A stretch of DNA of 64,000 bases from Flavobacterium phycosphaerae (GCF_010119235.1 NZ_JAAATZ010000001.1:2200501-2264500), one strand, 5' to 3'; shown: positions 26,813 to 36,164, counted from the first letter of the stretch. Numbers and translations are program-made. Notes: generated by a model from the letters alone, not told the origin.

Positions 26813-28357
26813 ATGAAAAAACTTTTACTATTATTTTTATTAGGTGTAGTAAACTTATCTGTAGCTCAAGTAGCGTTGACAGAAGGTTTTGAATCAACTA
26901 CATTTCCTCCGACTGGATGGACAACTACTAACACTCATGCTACCAACAATTGGGCAAGAACAACAAACTCTATAACAGGAGCTGGGTCTGCTTATGTACA
27001 ATGGATTGCTGAAGATCAGGATGAGTCTTTAATATCTCCAGCTTTTGATTTAACCACTTACACTTCTGCTTATTTGAACTTTACCGCTTCATTAGGTTAC
27101 GAATATATGGTTGACCCGTTTCCAGCTGGAAACTTAGAAGTATCTATTTCAAATGATGCTGGTGCTACTTGGGCTCCATTATGGGTTGAGGAAGATTACG
27201 GTATTTACACTGATTATGAATATTTATATATCCACTTAGATTTGTCTTCTTATGTAGGTCAGTCAGGTCTTCAAGTTAAATTCGAATATATCGCTAACGA
27301 TGCTGATACTGTAAAAATTGACGATGTTAGTGTTACAGCTTGTAAACCAGTTGATGATATCGGTTTAACAGCTTTATCTGATACAGGAGCTACAGCTGCT
27401 TGGACAAGTGATGCACCTAGTTATGATTTCGAATGGGGTACTGTAGGGTTTACTCAAGGTACAGGAACAATGTCTAACCAAACAGAATTAACTTTTGTTT
27501 TCCCAACATTGACTCCAGCTACCGGTTATTCTTATTATGTAAGAGCTAACTGTGGTGATTCTCAATCTCCATGGCAAGGACCTTTCACTTTCTACACTAC
27601 TTTATCTACACCAACCAATCTTCCATATAGCTTTGGTTTTGAATCACCAACATTAGGTTCTGCCGGTTGGACAAGAAGTACAGGTGATTGGGATGTATAT
27701 ACTGCTGCTACATTAGCACAAGAAGGAACTAACCTTGCGGGTTGTTTTGGTAGTACTGTAGCAACAAACTCTTGGTTATTCTCAAGAGGTATGAATTTAA
27801 CTGCTGGTGAAATCCTTACTATTAAATATTACTACAGAAAATACATTGCTGCCGGTACAGGTGGAACTAACAAATTAAAATCAGCTATCGGTACTACAAG
27901 AGCTACTGCTGCAACTACATTCGTAACAGTAACAGATAACGGAACTGTTGCTCCGGTTGTTATGACCCTACAAACTAGTAACTATACTGTTCCTACAACA
28001 AACATTTATTATTTAGGATTCAACTGCTATTCTCCAATTCAAACTACAGCTAATTCAGGAGCTATTTTGTTAGACGGAATCAGTGTTACTTCTAACTTAA
28101 GCAACAATCAGTTTGATTTATACGATAACATGTCAATCGTATCTCCAAACCCAGTTGTTAACACTTTCGAAGTGAAATTAAACGATAAATTAGATGCTTC
28201 TAAAGTATCATTAACAGTAACAGATATCAATGGTAAAGTGGTTAAACAATACACTAAAGCTGATTCATATGATGCTTCATCTTTACAAAGTGGTGTTTAC
28301 TTCTTAACGGTAACTGATGGTACTGCTAAAGATGTTAAAAAATTAATTAAACAATAA
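26813..28357 (+). CDS. T9SS-secreted surface protein, choice-of-anchor J and fibronectin-like domains
   Basis: The 514-residue protein has a signal peptide ending NLSVAQ. Two jelly-roll modules are visible, at about residues 22-180 (GFESTTFPPTGWTTT start) and 275-440 (GFESPTLGSAGWTRS start), with a fibronectin-type domain between (FEWGTVGFTQGTGT). The tail (IVSPNPVVNTFEVKL to KDVKKLIKQ) is a T9SS type A sorting domain. Cleaved-adhesin-type jelly rolls often bind carbohydrate or protein surfaces. Codon choice is narrower than in the upstream paralogue, with frequent repeated third bases (GGT, GCT, ACA), which hints at high expression. A strong bidirectional terminator follows. Confidence 0.92.
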   Translation: MKKLLLLFLLGVVNLSVAQVALTEGFESTTFPPTGWTTTNTHATNNWARTTNSITGAGSAYVQWIAEDQDESLISPAFDLTTYTSAYLNFTASLGYEYMVDPFPAGNLEVSISNDAGATWAPLWVEEDYGIYTDYEYLYIHLDLSSYVGQSGLQVKFEYIANDADTVKIDDVSVTACKPVDDIGLTALSDTGATAAWTSDAPSYDFEWGTVGFTQGTGTMSNQTELTFVFPTLTPATGYSYYVRANCGDSQSPWQGPFTFYTTLSTPTNLPYSFGFESPTLGSAGWTRSTGDWDVYTAATLAQEGTNLAGCFGSTVATNSWLFSRGMNLTAGEILTIKYYYRKYIAAGTGGTNKLKSAIGTTRATAATTFVTVTDNGTVAPVVMTLQTSNYTVPTTNIYYLGFNCYSPIQTTANSGAILLDGISVTSNLSNNQFDLYDNMSIVSPNPVVNTFEVKLNDKLDASKVSLTVTDINGKVVKQYTKADSYDASSLQSGVYFLTVTDGTAKDVKKLIKQ

Positions 28358-28377
28358 TTAGTTTCTAACTGATATAG

Positions 28378-28410
28378 AAAAACGACTAAGGAAACTTAGT
28401 CGTTTTTTTT
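28378..28410. terminator. bidirectional intrinsic terminator
   Basis: The arms AACGACTAAG and CTTAGTCGTT enclose a GAAA loop and are flanked by A and T runs. It ends the T9SS transcript on the + strand, and its right arm contains the stop codon of the small minus-strand gene at 28396. Confidence 0.92.
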
Positions 28411-28533
28411 GTTTTTACCATTCATCATCAAGAAGATGGTGCTCACTAGAGCAAAGATTACTAAGGCAAAAATACCTATCATAATGAAGGCACCGTTCTC
28501 CCAAGAATACAAAGGGATGTTTAAAAAAGTCAT
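28396..28533 (-). CDS. small single-span membrane protein (45 aa)
   Basis: A 45-residue frame starts at an ATG at 28533: MTFLNIPLYSWENGAFIMIG begins the protein. One hydrophobic span (IGIFALVIFALVSTIFLMM) follows, then a basic/polar tail ending NKKND. It is too short for most gene finders. Support comes from coherent single-span topology, a start and stop fitting the gap, and a terminator hairpin that begins inside its last codons. No function is recognised. Confidence 0.65.
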   Translation of the reverse strand: MTFLNIPLYSWENGAFIMIGIFALVIFALVSTIFLMMNGKNKKND

Positions 28534-28595
28534 ATTGTTAAGGTTTAAAGTTTATCAAAGTTACTTTGTTTAAACGATAACTCTAATGATAAATA

Positions 28596-29018
28596 TCATG
28601 CTAAAAACTTAGCAAGGAGTTCAGGTGATGGAAGCCTACAAGATTCTTTTTTTCCAAACCATCGATAACGGTTTTTAGCTATATAATCATATACTAAGTT
28701 TAAAAAAGGAGTGGGAAAAATGGCAACTAAATTTAATAATCTATAAATTCCTCCTAATTCATTGGCTGTTCTCAAAACCGCTTGTGATTTACAGTAATAA
28801 GCTTTTCCGGGTTCATACAAAACAAGGCTGTCAATTTTAGTAAGGTCAATACCGATATGAGTGATGATTTTTTTTCCTAAGTCGGATTGTAAGGACACAA
28901 ATCGAAAACTATCATTTTTATCATGCTTTATCAGAAACTGCACCGAAGAATCACAAAGATTACAAACACCGTCAAACAGAATAATCTTTTTATCTTTCGG
29001 TAAGGCTTCTATTTCCAT
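28596..29018 (-). CDS. thiol-disulfide oxidoreductase, DCC family (DUF393)
   Basis: The 140-residue protein has the hallmark motif LFDGVCNLCDSSVQFL (DxxCxxC) near its N-terminus and a C-terminal AKNRYRWFGKKE block, both typical of the DCC family. The fold is thioredoxin-like; a redox role is predicted, but physiological partners are unknown. It lies 8 bp downstream of mutS2 on the same strand, so it is probably cotranscribed with it. Confidence 0.93.
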   Translation of the reverse strand: MEIEALPKDKKIILFDGVCNLCDSSVQFLIKHDKNDSFRFVSLQSDLGKKIITHIGIDLTKIDSLVLYEPGKAYYCKSQAVLRTANELGGIYRLLNLVAIFPTPFLNLVYDYIAKNRYRWFGKKESCRLPSPELLAKFLA

Positions 29019-29026
29019 ATTTCCTA

Positions 29027-31194
29027 TTATTTTGCCTGTACAAATTCTAAGGCTTCCAGGCTTACTTTAGAAGTAAAAACGCCATAGTTAACAACCGCTT
29101 TATTCTTCTCAATTTTATCAATCGTTCCAACCGATTTACCGTCAATCATGCGAACACGGTCACCAATTTTCAAGGTAACTTTTGGTCTTTCAGTTTCCAG
29201 TTTTTGGGCTTTTATTTTTTTCTCTTTCTTTTCTTTTCGAATTTCTTCTACTTTGACTTTAACTTCTTCAACGACTTTTTTCTGAATAATTTCTTTTTCT
29301 TTTTTCTCTTTTACGGTAGCTTTTTTTCGCTTAGAATTTTCGATTTCAACCATTTTCAAAAACTCGCCAATCAGTACTTTTTTGTCTTTATTATTAAAGT
29401 ACTTTTCCGAAATATCATCAACCTTTTGCCCCATATAAATCAAACGTTGATTCGCATCATATAATTCCTGATACCGTTCCAGTTTTTCCTGAATTTTCAC
29501 ATTGATGGTTTCCATTTTCTTGCCTTCTTCACGGGCTTTGCTTTCTTCCTCTTTTAGTATTTGGGAGGTTTTCTCCAACTTAGAACGCTCTTTTTGTAAA
29601 GTGGCTATCGTTTTGTCAAAGCGAACCTTACCGCCTTCTATTTTCTTTTTGGCTCTATTAATCAAACCGTAGGGGATTCCGTTTTTTTGTGCCACTTCAA
29701 ACGTGAAGGAACTTCCGGCTTGTCCCAAAATCAGTTTATACATAGGTTCCAATGATTTCTCATCAAAAAGCATATTGGCATTGCTGGCAAACGGCAGTTC
29801 ATTGGCCAAAATCTTCAAATTAGAATAATGAGTGGTAATGATACCAAAAGCTTCTCGATGATAGAATTCTTCCAAGAAAGTTTCTGCCAAAGCCCCACCC
29901 AGTTCAGGATCAGAACCGGTTCCAAACTCATCAATCAAGAACAATGTTTTGGCATTGCATTTTTTCAAAAAGTAATTCATGTTCTTTAACCGATAACTGT
30001 AGGTGCTCAAATGGTTTTCAATCGACTGATTATCGCCAATGTCGGTCAGGATTCGGTCAAACAAAAAGTCTCACTTCGCTCATGCACCGGAATCAGAATG
30101 CCGCATTGCAACATCAACTGCAATAAGCCAACTGTTTTTAACGATATAGTTTTTCCACCGGCGTTAGGGCCCGAAATGACAATAATTCTACTTTTGTTAT
30201 TTAACTCAATAGTCTGAGGAAATGTTTTTTCTTTCTTTTCGTTATTATTTAAAAGTAGAATAGGATGGAAAGCATCTCTGAAGTACAATCGCTTTTCTTC
30301 GATGATGTTGGGTAAAATGGCGTTGATTTTATTGGCATATTTGGCTTTAGCGGCAATAACATCTATATCGCTCAGAAAATCTTGATATTGTCTTAATAAT
30401 TCAATGTAAGGTCTTATATCGTTGGAGAGTTTCTTCAGGATTTTAGTAATTTCTTCCCGTTCTTCATACTCCAAATTATTCAATTCACGAGAATAGCGTA
30501 AGGTGGCCTCGGGTTCAATATAAGCAATGCTTCCCGTTTTTGAGCTGCCCAAAATGGAGCCTTTGACCTTTCGTCGGTACATTGCCATAACAGCCAACAC
30601 TCTTCGATTTTCAACAATACTCTCTTTAATTTCATCTAAATAGCCCAGCGAGTTGTATTGGCTCAAGGCTTGTCCAAAACTCTGATTGACTTTTCCGCGA
30701 ACCAAGTTCATATCGCGTCGAATATTGATTAAATCGGGTGAAGCATTGTCTTTGATTTCGCCATATTTATCCACCACTTCATCAATTTTCTGAATGATGA
30801 ATTTAGTGTATTCCACCTGAGCCGCTTTGGTATTTAGTTTCGGATAGTAGTCATGAAATTTTTTCAGAAACAGCAACAATACATTAACCGTTTCCGAAAG
30901 AGTCGCTATTTTTCTAAAGCTACCTACTTCTAAAAAACTGTCCTCAATGGCCAGAAATTTTATATCGTTTGAAACCGAATCAAATCCATGATTGGGAATG
31001 GCGTTGTTATTGGTAAATGAGGACAGATACTCTGAAGTTTGTACCAAAGCCTCCATAAGAGTTTCCTTGTCTTTAAAAGGAACAATTTCCAAAGCCTTTT
31101 GTTTTCCGATTTCAGTATTGCATCGGTCTGAAATGGTTTGCAAAACGGTATTAAATTCTAAATCCTGTAGTGTTTTATCTGTAATCGAAATCAT
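29027..31194 (-). pseudogene. mutS2: MutS2-family ATPase, one frame broken by a single-base homopolymer deletion
   Basis: The N-terminal part (31194 to about 30063) has the MutS core and the Walker A motif GPNAGGKTISLK. The C-terminal part in another frame has Walker B LFLIDEFGTGSDP, the THYSNLK segment, a long coiled coil and a final KOW-like domain. At 30063-30067 the A5 run needs one more base to read through from HERSE to LFDRILTDIGD. With that base the protein has 722 residues. No C-terminal Smr nuclease domain is visible, unlike in Bacillus MutS2. Members act on branched DNA or collided ribosomes. The intact motifs on both sides argue for sequencing error. Confidence 0.88.
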
Positions 31195-31213
31195 TAAATC
31201 AGTGTCTTTGGCT

Positions 31214-31263
31214 CAAAGTTACAAAGGATAAAATCCATATTGCAACAGAAAATGTTATTTTTG
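31214..31263. promoter_or_regulatory. divergent promoter pair for mutS2 (-) and ung (+)
   Basis: On the minus strand TAACTTTG (31214-31221) is preceded, 21 bp upstream, by TTG, a consensus-like mutS2 promoter. On the plus strand TATTTTTG (31256-31263) lies 14 bp before the ung ATG and matches TAnnTTTG. The two promoters are nested within 50 bp, so expression of the two DNA-maintenance genes may interfere or be coordinated. Confidence 0.6.
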
Positions 31264-31277
31264 ATAAAATTTTAGCC

Positions 31278-31943
31278 ATGTTTGTCAAAATACATTCTTC
31301 CTGGCATGAGGTGCTGTCCGCTGAGTTTGAAAAACCCTATTTTGAGCAACTCATAACCTTTGTAAAAAACGAATACACCACTAAAACCTGCTTTCCTAAA
31401 GGAACCCAAATTTTCTCGGCTTTTGACCATTGTACCTTTGATGATGTTAAGGTGGTTATTATTGGTCAGGATCCATACCACGGTTTTGGACAGGCCAATG
31501 GGTTGTGTTTTTCGGTAAATGACGGCATTGCTTTTCCGCCTTCGTTGATTAATATTTTTAAAGAAATTCAAACCGATTTGAAGCATGATTTTCCCAGCAC
31601 CGGAAATTTAGAACGCTGGGCCGAACAAGGCGTTTTATTACTGAATGCAACCTTAACGGTTCGCGAAAGTGAAGCAGGGAGCCACCAAAATAAAGGATGG
31701 GAAACCTTTACCGATGCCGTGATTCAGAAAATTTCGGACGAAAAAGAGAATGTAGTATTTCTGCTTTGGGGAGGATTTGCCAAAAAGAAGGGAGCCAAAA
31801 TTGACCGCGCCAAGCACCATATATTGGAAACCGGACATCCGTCGCCGTTGAGTGCTAATCGCGGGTTATGGTTTGGCAATAAACATTTCAGTAAGACAAA
31901 TACATACCTCAAAAGTTTAGGAAAACAGGAAATTGAATGGTAA
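31278..31943 (+). CDS. ung: uracil-DNA glycosylase, family 1
   Basis: The 221-residue length and motifs fit Ung: IIGQDPYHGFGQANGLCFSV with the catalytic Asp and the water-activating region, LLLNATLTV, and the C-terminal GHPSPLSANRGLW with the catalytic His. The enzyme removes uracil from DNA to start base-excision repair. It is divergent from mutS2 and followed by a weak terminator hairpin at 31942-31975. Confidence 0.98.
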   Translation: MFVKIHSSWHEVLSAEFEKPYFEQLITFVKNEYTTKTCFPKGTQIFSAFDHCTFDDVKVVIIGQDPYHGFGQANGLCFSVNDGIAFPPSLINIFKEIQTDLKHDFPSTGNLERWAEQGVLLLNATLTVRESEAGSHQNKGWETFTDAVIQKISDEKENVVFLLWGGFAKKKGAKIDRAKHHILETGHPSPLSANRGLWFGNKHFSKTNTYLKSLGKQEIEW

Positions 31944-31975
31944 AAAAAATCCACTGCGGTTGACAATGGATTTTA
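31942..31975. terminator. probable intrinsic terminator between convergent genes
   Basis: AAAATCCA and TGGATTTT form an 8-bp stem with a 13-base loop, right after the ung stop. The T-run is short (four), so efficiency on the + strand is uncertain. On the minus strand the A-run gives a longer U-tract for the lipoprotein gene. Confidence 0.6.
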
Positions 31976-31987
31976 GAACGTTTTAGA

Positions 31988-32569
31988 TTAGTTTACCGTA
32001 AAATTGTAATAACCATTAGCATCAATACCCGCCACTAACGAATTAATTTTTATAATCAGTCGCTTGGACGGACTTACAGAACGTATTTCAACATCGGTAG
32101 TAGAATCGCTATTGTAACCATAGCTCAAACGGTAAGTACCGGCTGTTAGCAGAGGAAAACCAACACGGTATTCATAAGTTTCATCAGCAGGATTGTAAAT
32201 ACAAGTTCCTTCAACAAATGATCCGTTTTCGGCATCGCCTTTTACAATGTCCAGTTGATTTTTATTTACATAAATGATTTCCCAAGTTTCAGCGTCAAAT
32301 TGTTTTTCTATGACGTATGAAAAATTGAATGCATCGGCACCGGTAGTTTTTTGTAAATCCAACGGTTTTCCATTTTCGTCCTGATATTTAGAAAAATCAG
32401 CGTTAACATATAACTTTTCGCCAACAGTATAAGTAGTGCTATGAGGGTCAATAGTTACTAAATGCGGGATGTCTACATAAACGGTATTGTAAAATCCATC
32501 GTCATTGGTATCACAATTTGACAGCAATAAAGCCATCAGTGCCAGGAGTATATAATTAATTTTTTTCAT
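31988..32569 (-). CDS. hypothetical lipoprotein
   Basis: The 193-residue product has a lipoprotein signal (MKKINYILLALMALLLSNCD), with acidic residues just after the Cys (CDTNDDGF), as in the surface-export signal of Bacteroidota lipoproteins. The mature part is beta-rich without a recognised domain. It lies 11 bp downstream of a beta-barrel gene, so a surface complex of barrel and lipoprotein is plausible but unproven. Confidence 0.82.
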   Translation of the reverse strand: MKKINYILLALMALLLSNCDTNDDGFYNTVYVDIPHLVTIDPHSTTYTVGEKLYVNADFSKYQDENGKPLDLQKTTGADAFNFSYVIEKQFDAETWEIIYVNKNQLDIVKGDAENGSFVEGTCIYNPADETYEYRVGFPLLTAGTYRLSYGYNSDSTTDVEIRSVSPSKRLIIKINSLVAGIDANGYYNFTVN

Positions 32570-32580
32570 GTGTTGCTGTG

Positions 32581-33153
32581 TTAAAATCGGTACCCTAAAT
32601 TAAGACCTACTCTTGAAATTACATCCGGACTTTTAGCTTTATTGGTAAGGTTGGAGCCAAATCCGACTAAAAATTCAAGCGCAATACTGTCTTTAAAATA
32701 CATTTTGTATCCTAAACTTCCACCCAAAGCAAAATCGGTGTATTTCGTTTTTTGAGTGGTATAATATCCAATACCGTTTGTGTCTTCTAAACGAATGATT
32801 TCTTTATAATCTCCTCCGTTATAGGAACCAAAAATTTCGGCAAAATAATATCTCGATTTACTTTTGGAAAGGGCATAACGCACATACGGGTTGAATTCAA
32901 ACTTAGGAACGTTATTTCGGTACCCGTTGTCAAAGTCGTCATTGAGTTTACTGCTGTTGGAAAAATTCACATTAAATCCGGTAGAAAAATCTCCATCAAA
33001 GAAACGTTCATAGCTCAAACTGGCTTTAGCCGAAACAATAGCCGACAGTATATCTACGCGAAATTCATTCTTTTTACCGGCAATAACTGAGTTTTGTTGG
33101 GCTTGCGACAGCAACGAAAACAGCAGCAATAGGCTGAATAGTTTTTTCATCAA
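32581..33153 (-). CDS. outer-membrane beta-barrel protein
   Basis: The 190-residue protein has a signal peptide (MKKLFSLLLLFSLLSQAQ). Amphipathic strand-like segments follow (FDGDFSTGFNVNFSN, YFAEIFGSYNGG, LGGSLGYKMYF), and it ends GLNLGYRF with a C-terminal Phe, the usual barrel-assembly signal. It is the first gene of a pair with the lipoprotein at 31988. No specific family was recognised; it is the size of an eight- to ten-stranded barrel. Confidence 0.83.
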   Translation of the reverse strand: MMKKLFSLLLLFSLLSQAQQNSVIAGKKNEFRVDILSAIVSAKASLSYERFFDGDFSTGFNVNFSNSSKLNDDFDNGYRNNVPKFEFNPYVRYALSKSKSRYYFAEIFGSYNGGDYKEIIRLEDTNGIGYYTTQKTKYTDFALGGSLGYKMYFKDSIALEFLVGFGSNLTNKAKSPDVISRVGLNLGYRF

Positions 33154-33222
33154 AAGAGTATTTTAATTTGAAACGAATATAGTAAATAAAACTATTGTCA
33201 GTAGTTAATTTAATCGAAGAAA

Positions 33223-34155
33223 TTAGTCCAAAGTCAATGCTCCCAATATTTCTTCATGCATAAACGGGCCACCCGGATATTTGGCTGTGTAGTCTAAGTT
33301 TAGCCAAATTTTGCCCCGTTCATCAATATGATAGTGGATTTTTTTTCCTTTGCTCTCTGTTGGGAATAACTCTTTTTTGATAGCATAATTAATGCGTTCT
33401 AAATCTTTTTTGGTTCCAATGTACAGCTCAGGATAGATATGTCCTTTGGTATGAATTAATCTTGTGGTGCCACCAATAGCTTTGATGCAGGCAGCCATTA
33501 ATACCGAATGATCATCACAATCGCCTGAAAGGTATTTTAAAGACTCAGTAGCTTTGGCAATGTAATCATGTCCTTTTGGATCACTCACATAATTCCACCG
33601 GCTGTTGATTTCCTTAAAAATAGCAAACGATTGAATAAGGGTCCAATCTTCATTGTAGCCTTTCACATGTTTGAAATGTTTATTGATAGCCATAATTGCA
33701 AAGTCACGCACTTTGGGGTTTTGATATTCAACGGCGTCGATAATCTTTGATTTGTTGGGGAACGGTAATAATTTTGAAATGATAATATCCTGTGGGTAAG
33801 GGTCATCATTCATCGTATAAATCATAGAGCGATAATCTTCAAAAACGGTTTGAAAAGTGTAATCGCCGAATAAAGTACCAATGACAAGGATGATTAGATA
33901 CAGAATAACCGAAATGAGTGTTATTCTTCTCATGGCTCTTAATATCACTTGGAATATAAAAAGAATGAGCAAGAACAATAAGATTCGGTCAATATGATGT
34001 GCCCAATCCAGTGTGATGAGATTTTGATGGGCAATGATAAAAACCGGAATGGTAATCAGGATATTCAGTGCAAAAATGATAATCAAATCCCAAGGACTTT
34101 TTATCCTGAATTTTTCTTTCAGTTGCTGATAAGTACCCTTTCCTAATTTTATCAT
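33223..34155 (-). CDS. membrane-anchored transglutaminase-like protein
   Basis: The 310-residue protein has three N-terminal membrane spans (residues about 22-115) and a soluble part with a transglutaminase-like core. The catalytic Cys is in YLSGDCDDHSVLM, and the His probably in HTKGHIYPELYIG. Such domains act as peptidases or cross-linking enzymes, or are inactive scaffolds. Placing the active site outside the membrane is inference from the topology. It follows the solute-binding gene by 17 bp and may belong to the same operon. Confidence 0.87.
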   Translation of the reverse strand: MIKLGKGTYQQLKEKFRIKSPWDLIIIFALNILITIPVFIIAHQNLITLDWAHHIDRILLFLLILFIFQVILRAMRRITLISVILYLIILVIGTLFGDYTFQTVFEDYRSMIYTMNDDPYPQDIIISKLLPFPNKSKIIDAVEYQNPKVRDFAIMAINKHFKHVKGYNEDWTLIQSFAIFKEINSRWNYVSDPKGHDYIAKATESLKYLSGDCDDHSVLMAACIKAIGGTTRLIHTKGHIYPELYIGTKKDLERINYAIKKELFPTESKGKKIHYHIDERGKIWLNLDYTAKYPGGPFMHEEILGALTLD

Positions 34156-34172
34156 AGTGCTGACAATAAAAG

Positions 34173-35024
34173 CTAAACGGCTTTTACTATGGTAGCAAAA
34201 GTACCTTTTTTATCGATAATTTTGAGGTCAAACAGCTGATTTTGAATTTTGTTTAACACATTTTCCTCCAATGGTTTTTGCGACCATTTGGTTAAGGATA
34301 ACCACTCTTGAATGTCTTCTGATTTTTGATGGTATTTTGAGGCCAATGTTCTGTCAATACTGGGAATGTCTTTAAAATCCACTGTTGTATTGTTGATGAT
34401 ATCGAGAATAAGATCAACGGTTTGAAAGTTTTCTTCTAAAAAAGTATTTCGAACGGCAATTACGAAACAAGGCCAAGGAGTAGGACAATCGGCCACACGT
34501 CGGAAAACACCTTTGTCTACCAACGGTTTGGTCATAAAACGTTCCCACATAAAATAATCAGCAACTCCATGGGTCAAGGCCTCAACAGCGCCGTCAATTG
34601 TATTTACGGTTTCAAACTGCAATTGTTCCGTATTCCAGTTTTGGTTTCGGGCGTTAACATAGGCCATCAAATGCGAACCTGAGCCATAGCGTGAAATGGC
34701 TACTTTGGTGTGTTCTAAATCGGTTATAGTTTTATAATTAGACGCAGCTGCAACGTGAATTCCCCATATCAAAGGACTTTCCACATACACCTGAACAATG
34801 GAGCTCGGATTGCCGCCAACAATATCTTTTACTATACCTTCGGTTAGGATAACTGCCATATCAGTTTCACCATTGCGAAGCATTTGGCACATTTTGCCGG
34901 TTCCTTCGGGAATATTGGTCCATTGTAAATCGATGCCTGCTTGCTCAAATTCGCCTCCCTCTATGCAAAGATGCCAAGGTAAATTGAAATGTTCGGGAAC
35001 GCCCGCTATTTTTACGGTTTTCAT
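34173..35024 (-). CDS. solute-binding-like protein (NMT1/ThiY/SsuA fold), without visible export signal
   Basis: The 283-residue protein resembles periplasmic binding proteins of the nitrate/sulfonate/thiamine-precursor class: MKTVKIAGVPEHFNLPWHLC at the start, then GTGKMCQMLRNGETDMAV and later DYFMWERFMTKP. It has no signal peptide and no ABC permease or ATPase nearby, so it is an orphan. Its start overlaps the stop of a GNAT gene by 4 bp. The fold may have been reused for a cytosolic ligand or enzymatic role. Confidence 0.82.
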   Translation of the reverse strand: MKTVKIAGVPEHFNLPWHLCIEGGEFEQAGIDLQWTNIPEGTGKMCQMLRNGETDMAVILTEGIVKDIVGGNPSSIVQVYVESPLIWGIHVAAASNYKTITDLEHTKVAISRYGSGSHLMAYVNARNQNWNTEQLQFETVNTIDGAVEALTHGVADYFMWERFMTKPLVDKGVFRRVADCPTPWPCFVIAVRNTFLEENFQTVDLILDIINNTTVDFKDIPSIDRTLASKYHQKSEDIQEWLSLTKWSQKPLEENVLNKIQNQLFDLKIIDKKGTFATIVKAV

Positions 35025-35554
35025 GTGGATAGTGTATTATTTTTTAATTCATACCAATAACACGTAATACCATCATCGGTATATTGATTTTTTTGTTGCA
35101 TCCCCAGTTTTTGCAAGATGCGATTGGAACCGGTATTGTCAACATGAGCCATGGCGTATAGCATAGGGATTTTCATTTCCTGAAATGCATACTTTAACCA
35201 TGCCTGAGCCGCTTCAAAGGCATAGCCATTACCCCAGTGTTTTTCCTGTAGACGGTACCCGATATCATAAAAGTTGACATGATTGTTTTCTTCTTCGGTG
35301 ATGAATTTCAATCCGGCCCAGCCGATTACTTCTTGGGTGTCTTTTAACTCAACAACAAAACGGCCAATACCGTTGCTGCTGTATTGATTTCGAATGCTCT
35401 CGATATACCCATAACACTGTTCTATAGCAGTCACAGGGTTATTTCCTAAGTATAAATGTACTTTAGGGTTGCTATCTAAAGCAAACATAGCTTCGGCATC
35501 GGAGTGTTTAAAAGGGCGAAGCAGGAGACGTTCAGTTTCAATGATTAAGTTCAT
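35021..35554 (-). CDS. GNAT-family N-acetyltransferase (RimJ/RimL-like)
   Basis: The 177-residue protein has the start IIETERLLLRPFKHSDAEAM and the acetyl-CoA-binding region EKHWGNGYAFEAAQAWLKY, both typical of RimJ/RimL-type GNATs. It overlaps the solute-binding gene (4 bp) and is coupled to the upstream GNAT by a one-base stop/start overlap. The substrate may be a ribosomal protein, an amino-sugar or a small amine. Confidence 0.9.
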   Translation of the reverse strand: MNLIIETERLLLRPFKHSDAEAMFALDSNPKVHLYLGNNPVTAIEQCYGYIESIRNQYSSNGIGRFVVELKDTQEVIGWAGLKFITEEENNHVNFYDIGYRLQEKHWGNGYAFEAAQAWLKYAFQEMKIPMLYAMAHVDNTGSNRILQKLGMQQKNQYTDDGITCYWYELKNNTLST

Positions 35555-36081
35555 TAACTAAATTTTTGTTTGTCAAATTTATACCAACTGTGCAATGAAT
35601 TATAAGTGATATAGTCATTCATAAATTCAAAGCCAAGTTTTTTTAAAACGATATTAGAACCACTATTGTCGCTCACGGCGCAGGCATAAATAGTGGATAG
35701 TTTCATAGTGTTAAACCCGTAATCTAGCCAAGCCCGTGCCGCTTCAGTGGCAAAACCTTTTCGCCAATATTCTTTCCCAAACCGATAGCCTAAATCATAA
35801 AAATCAATATGGTTGTTTTCAGCTGTAGCTCTGAATTTTAAACCTGAAAATCCAATAAGTTTATTTGTTTCTTTCAAAATAACAGCAAACCTGCCCATTC
35901 CATTTTTTTGATACTCGTTGATGATTTTCTGAACATACTGTTCGACTTCGACTCTTGTTGTTAATGGATTTCTTAAATAGGCATTGACATCTGGATTGTT
36001 GTTCATAGCAAAAAAAGCGTCCACATCAGACAGCTCTAACGGGCGAAGTAACAAACGGTTGGTTTCCAGTTGTAAGTTCAT
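35554..36081 (-). CDS. GNAT-family N-acetyltransferase, paralogue of the downstream gene
   Basis: The 175-residue protein starts LQLETNRLLLRPLELSDVDA and has KEYWRKGFATEAARAWLDY as the acetyl-CoA loop. It is clearly related to the next gene over its full length, so this is a tandem duplication that has diverged. Its stop and the next ATG share a base at 35554. The intergenic hairpin element at 36089 lies directly upstream. The promoter was not located. Confidence 0.9.
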   Translation of the reverse strand: MNLQLETNRLLLRPLELSDVDAFFAMNNNPDVNAYLRNPLTTRVEVEQYVQKIINEYQKNGMGRFAVILKETNKLIGFSGLKFRATAENNHIDFYDLGYRFGKEYWRKGFATEAARAWLDYGFNTMKLSTIYACAVSDNSGSNIVLKKLGFEFMNDYITYNSLHSWYKFDKQKFS

Positions 36082-36088
36082 TTTTTTT

Positions 36089-36164
36089 AGCCCCGATAGC
36101 AGTGGAAATCCTTTGTGCTGAACTTTTTCAGGACAAAGATTGCAACGTATAGCGGGAAATAGCT
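36089..36164. repeat. REP-like long imperfect hairpin element
   Basis: A 76-bp element folds back on itself: AGCCCCGATAGCAGTGG pairs imperfectly with the tail around ATAGCGGGAAATAGCT, and the tip is CTGAA-CTTT-TTCAG. Elements of this type (AGCCCCGATAG... / ...GCGGGAAATAGC) recur between genes in Flavobacterium genomes, from memory. Only one copy was seen here, between a GNAT gene and the phosphorylase gene. Confidence 0.65.

Noticed and set aside
29204..29464. 86-residue Phe-rich plus-strand frame
   Set aside because: It is the complement of the Lys/Glu-rich coiled coil of MutS2; not a real membrane protein.
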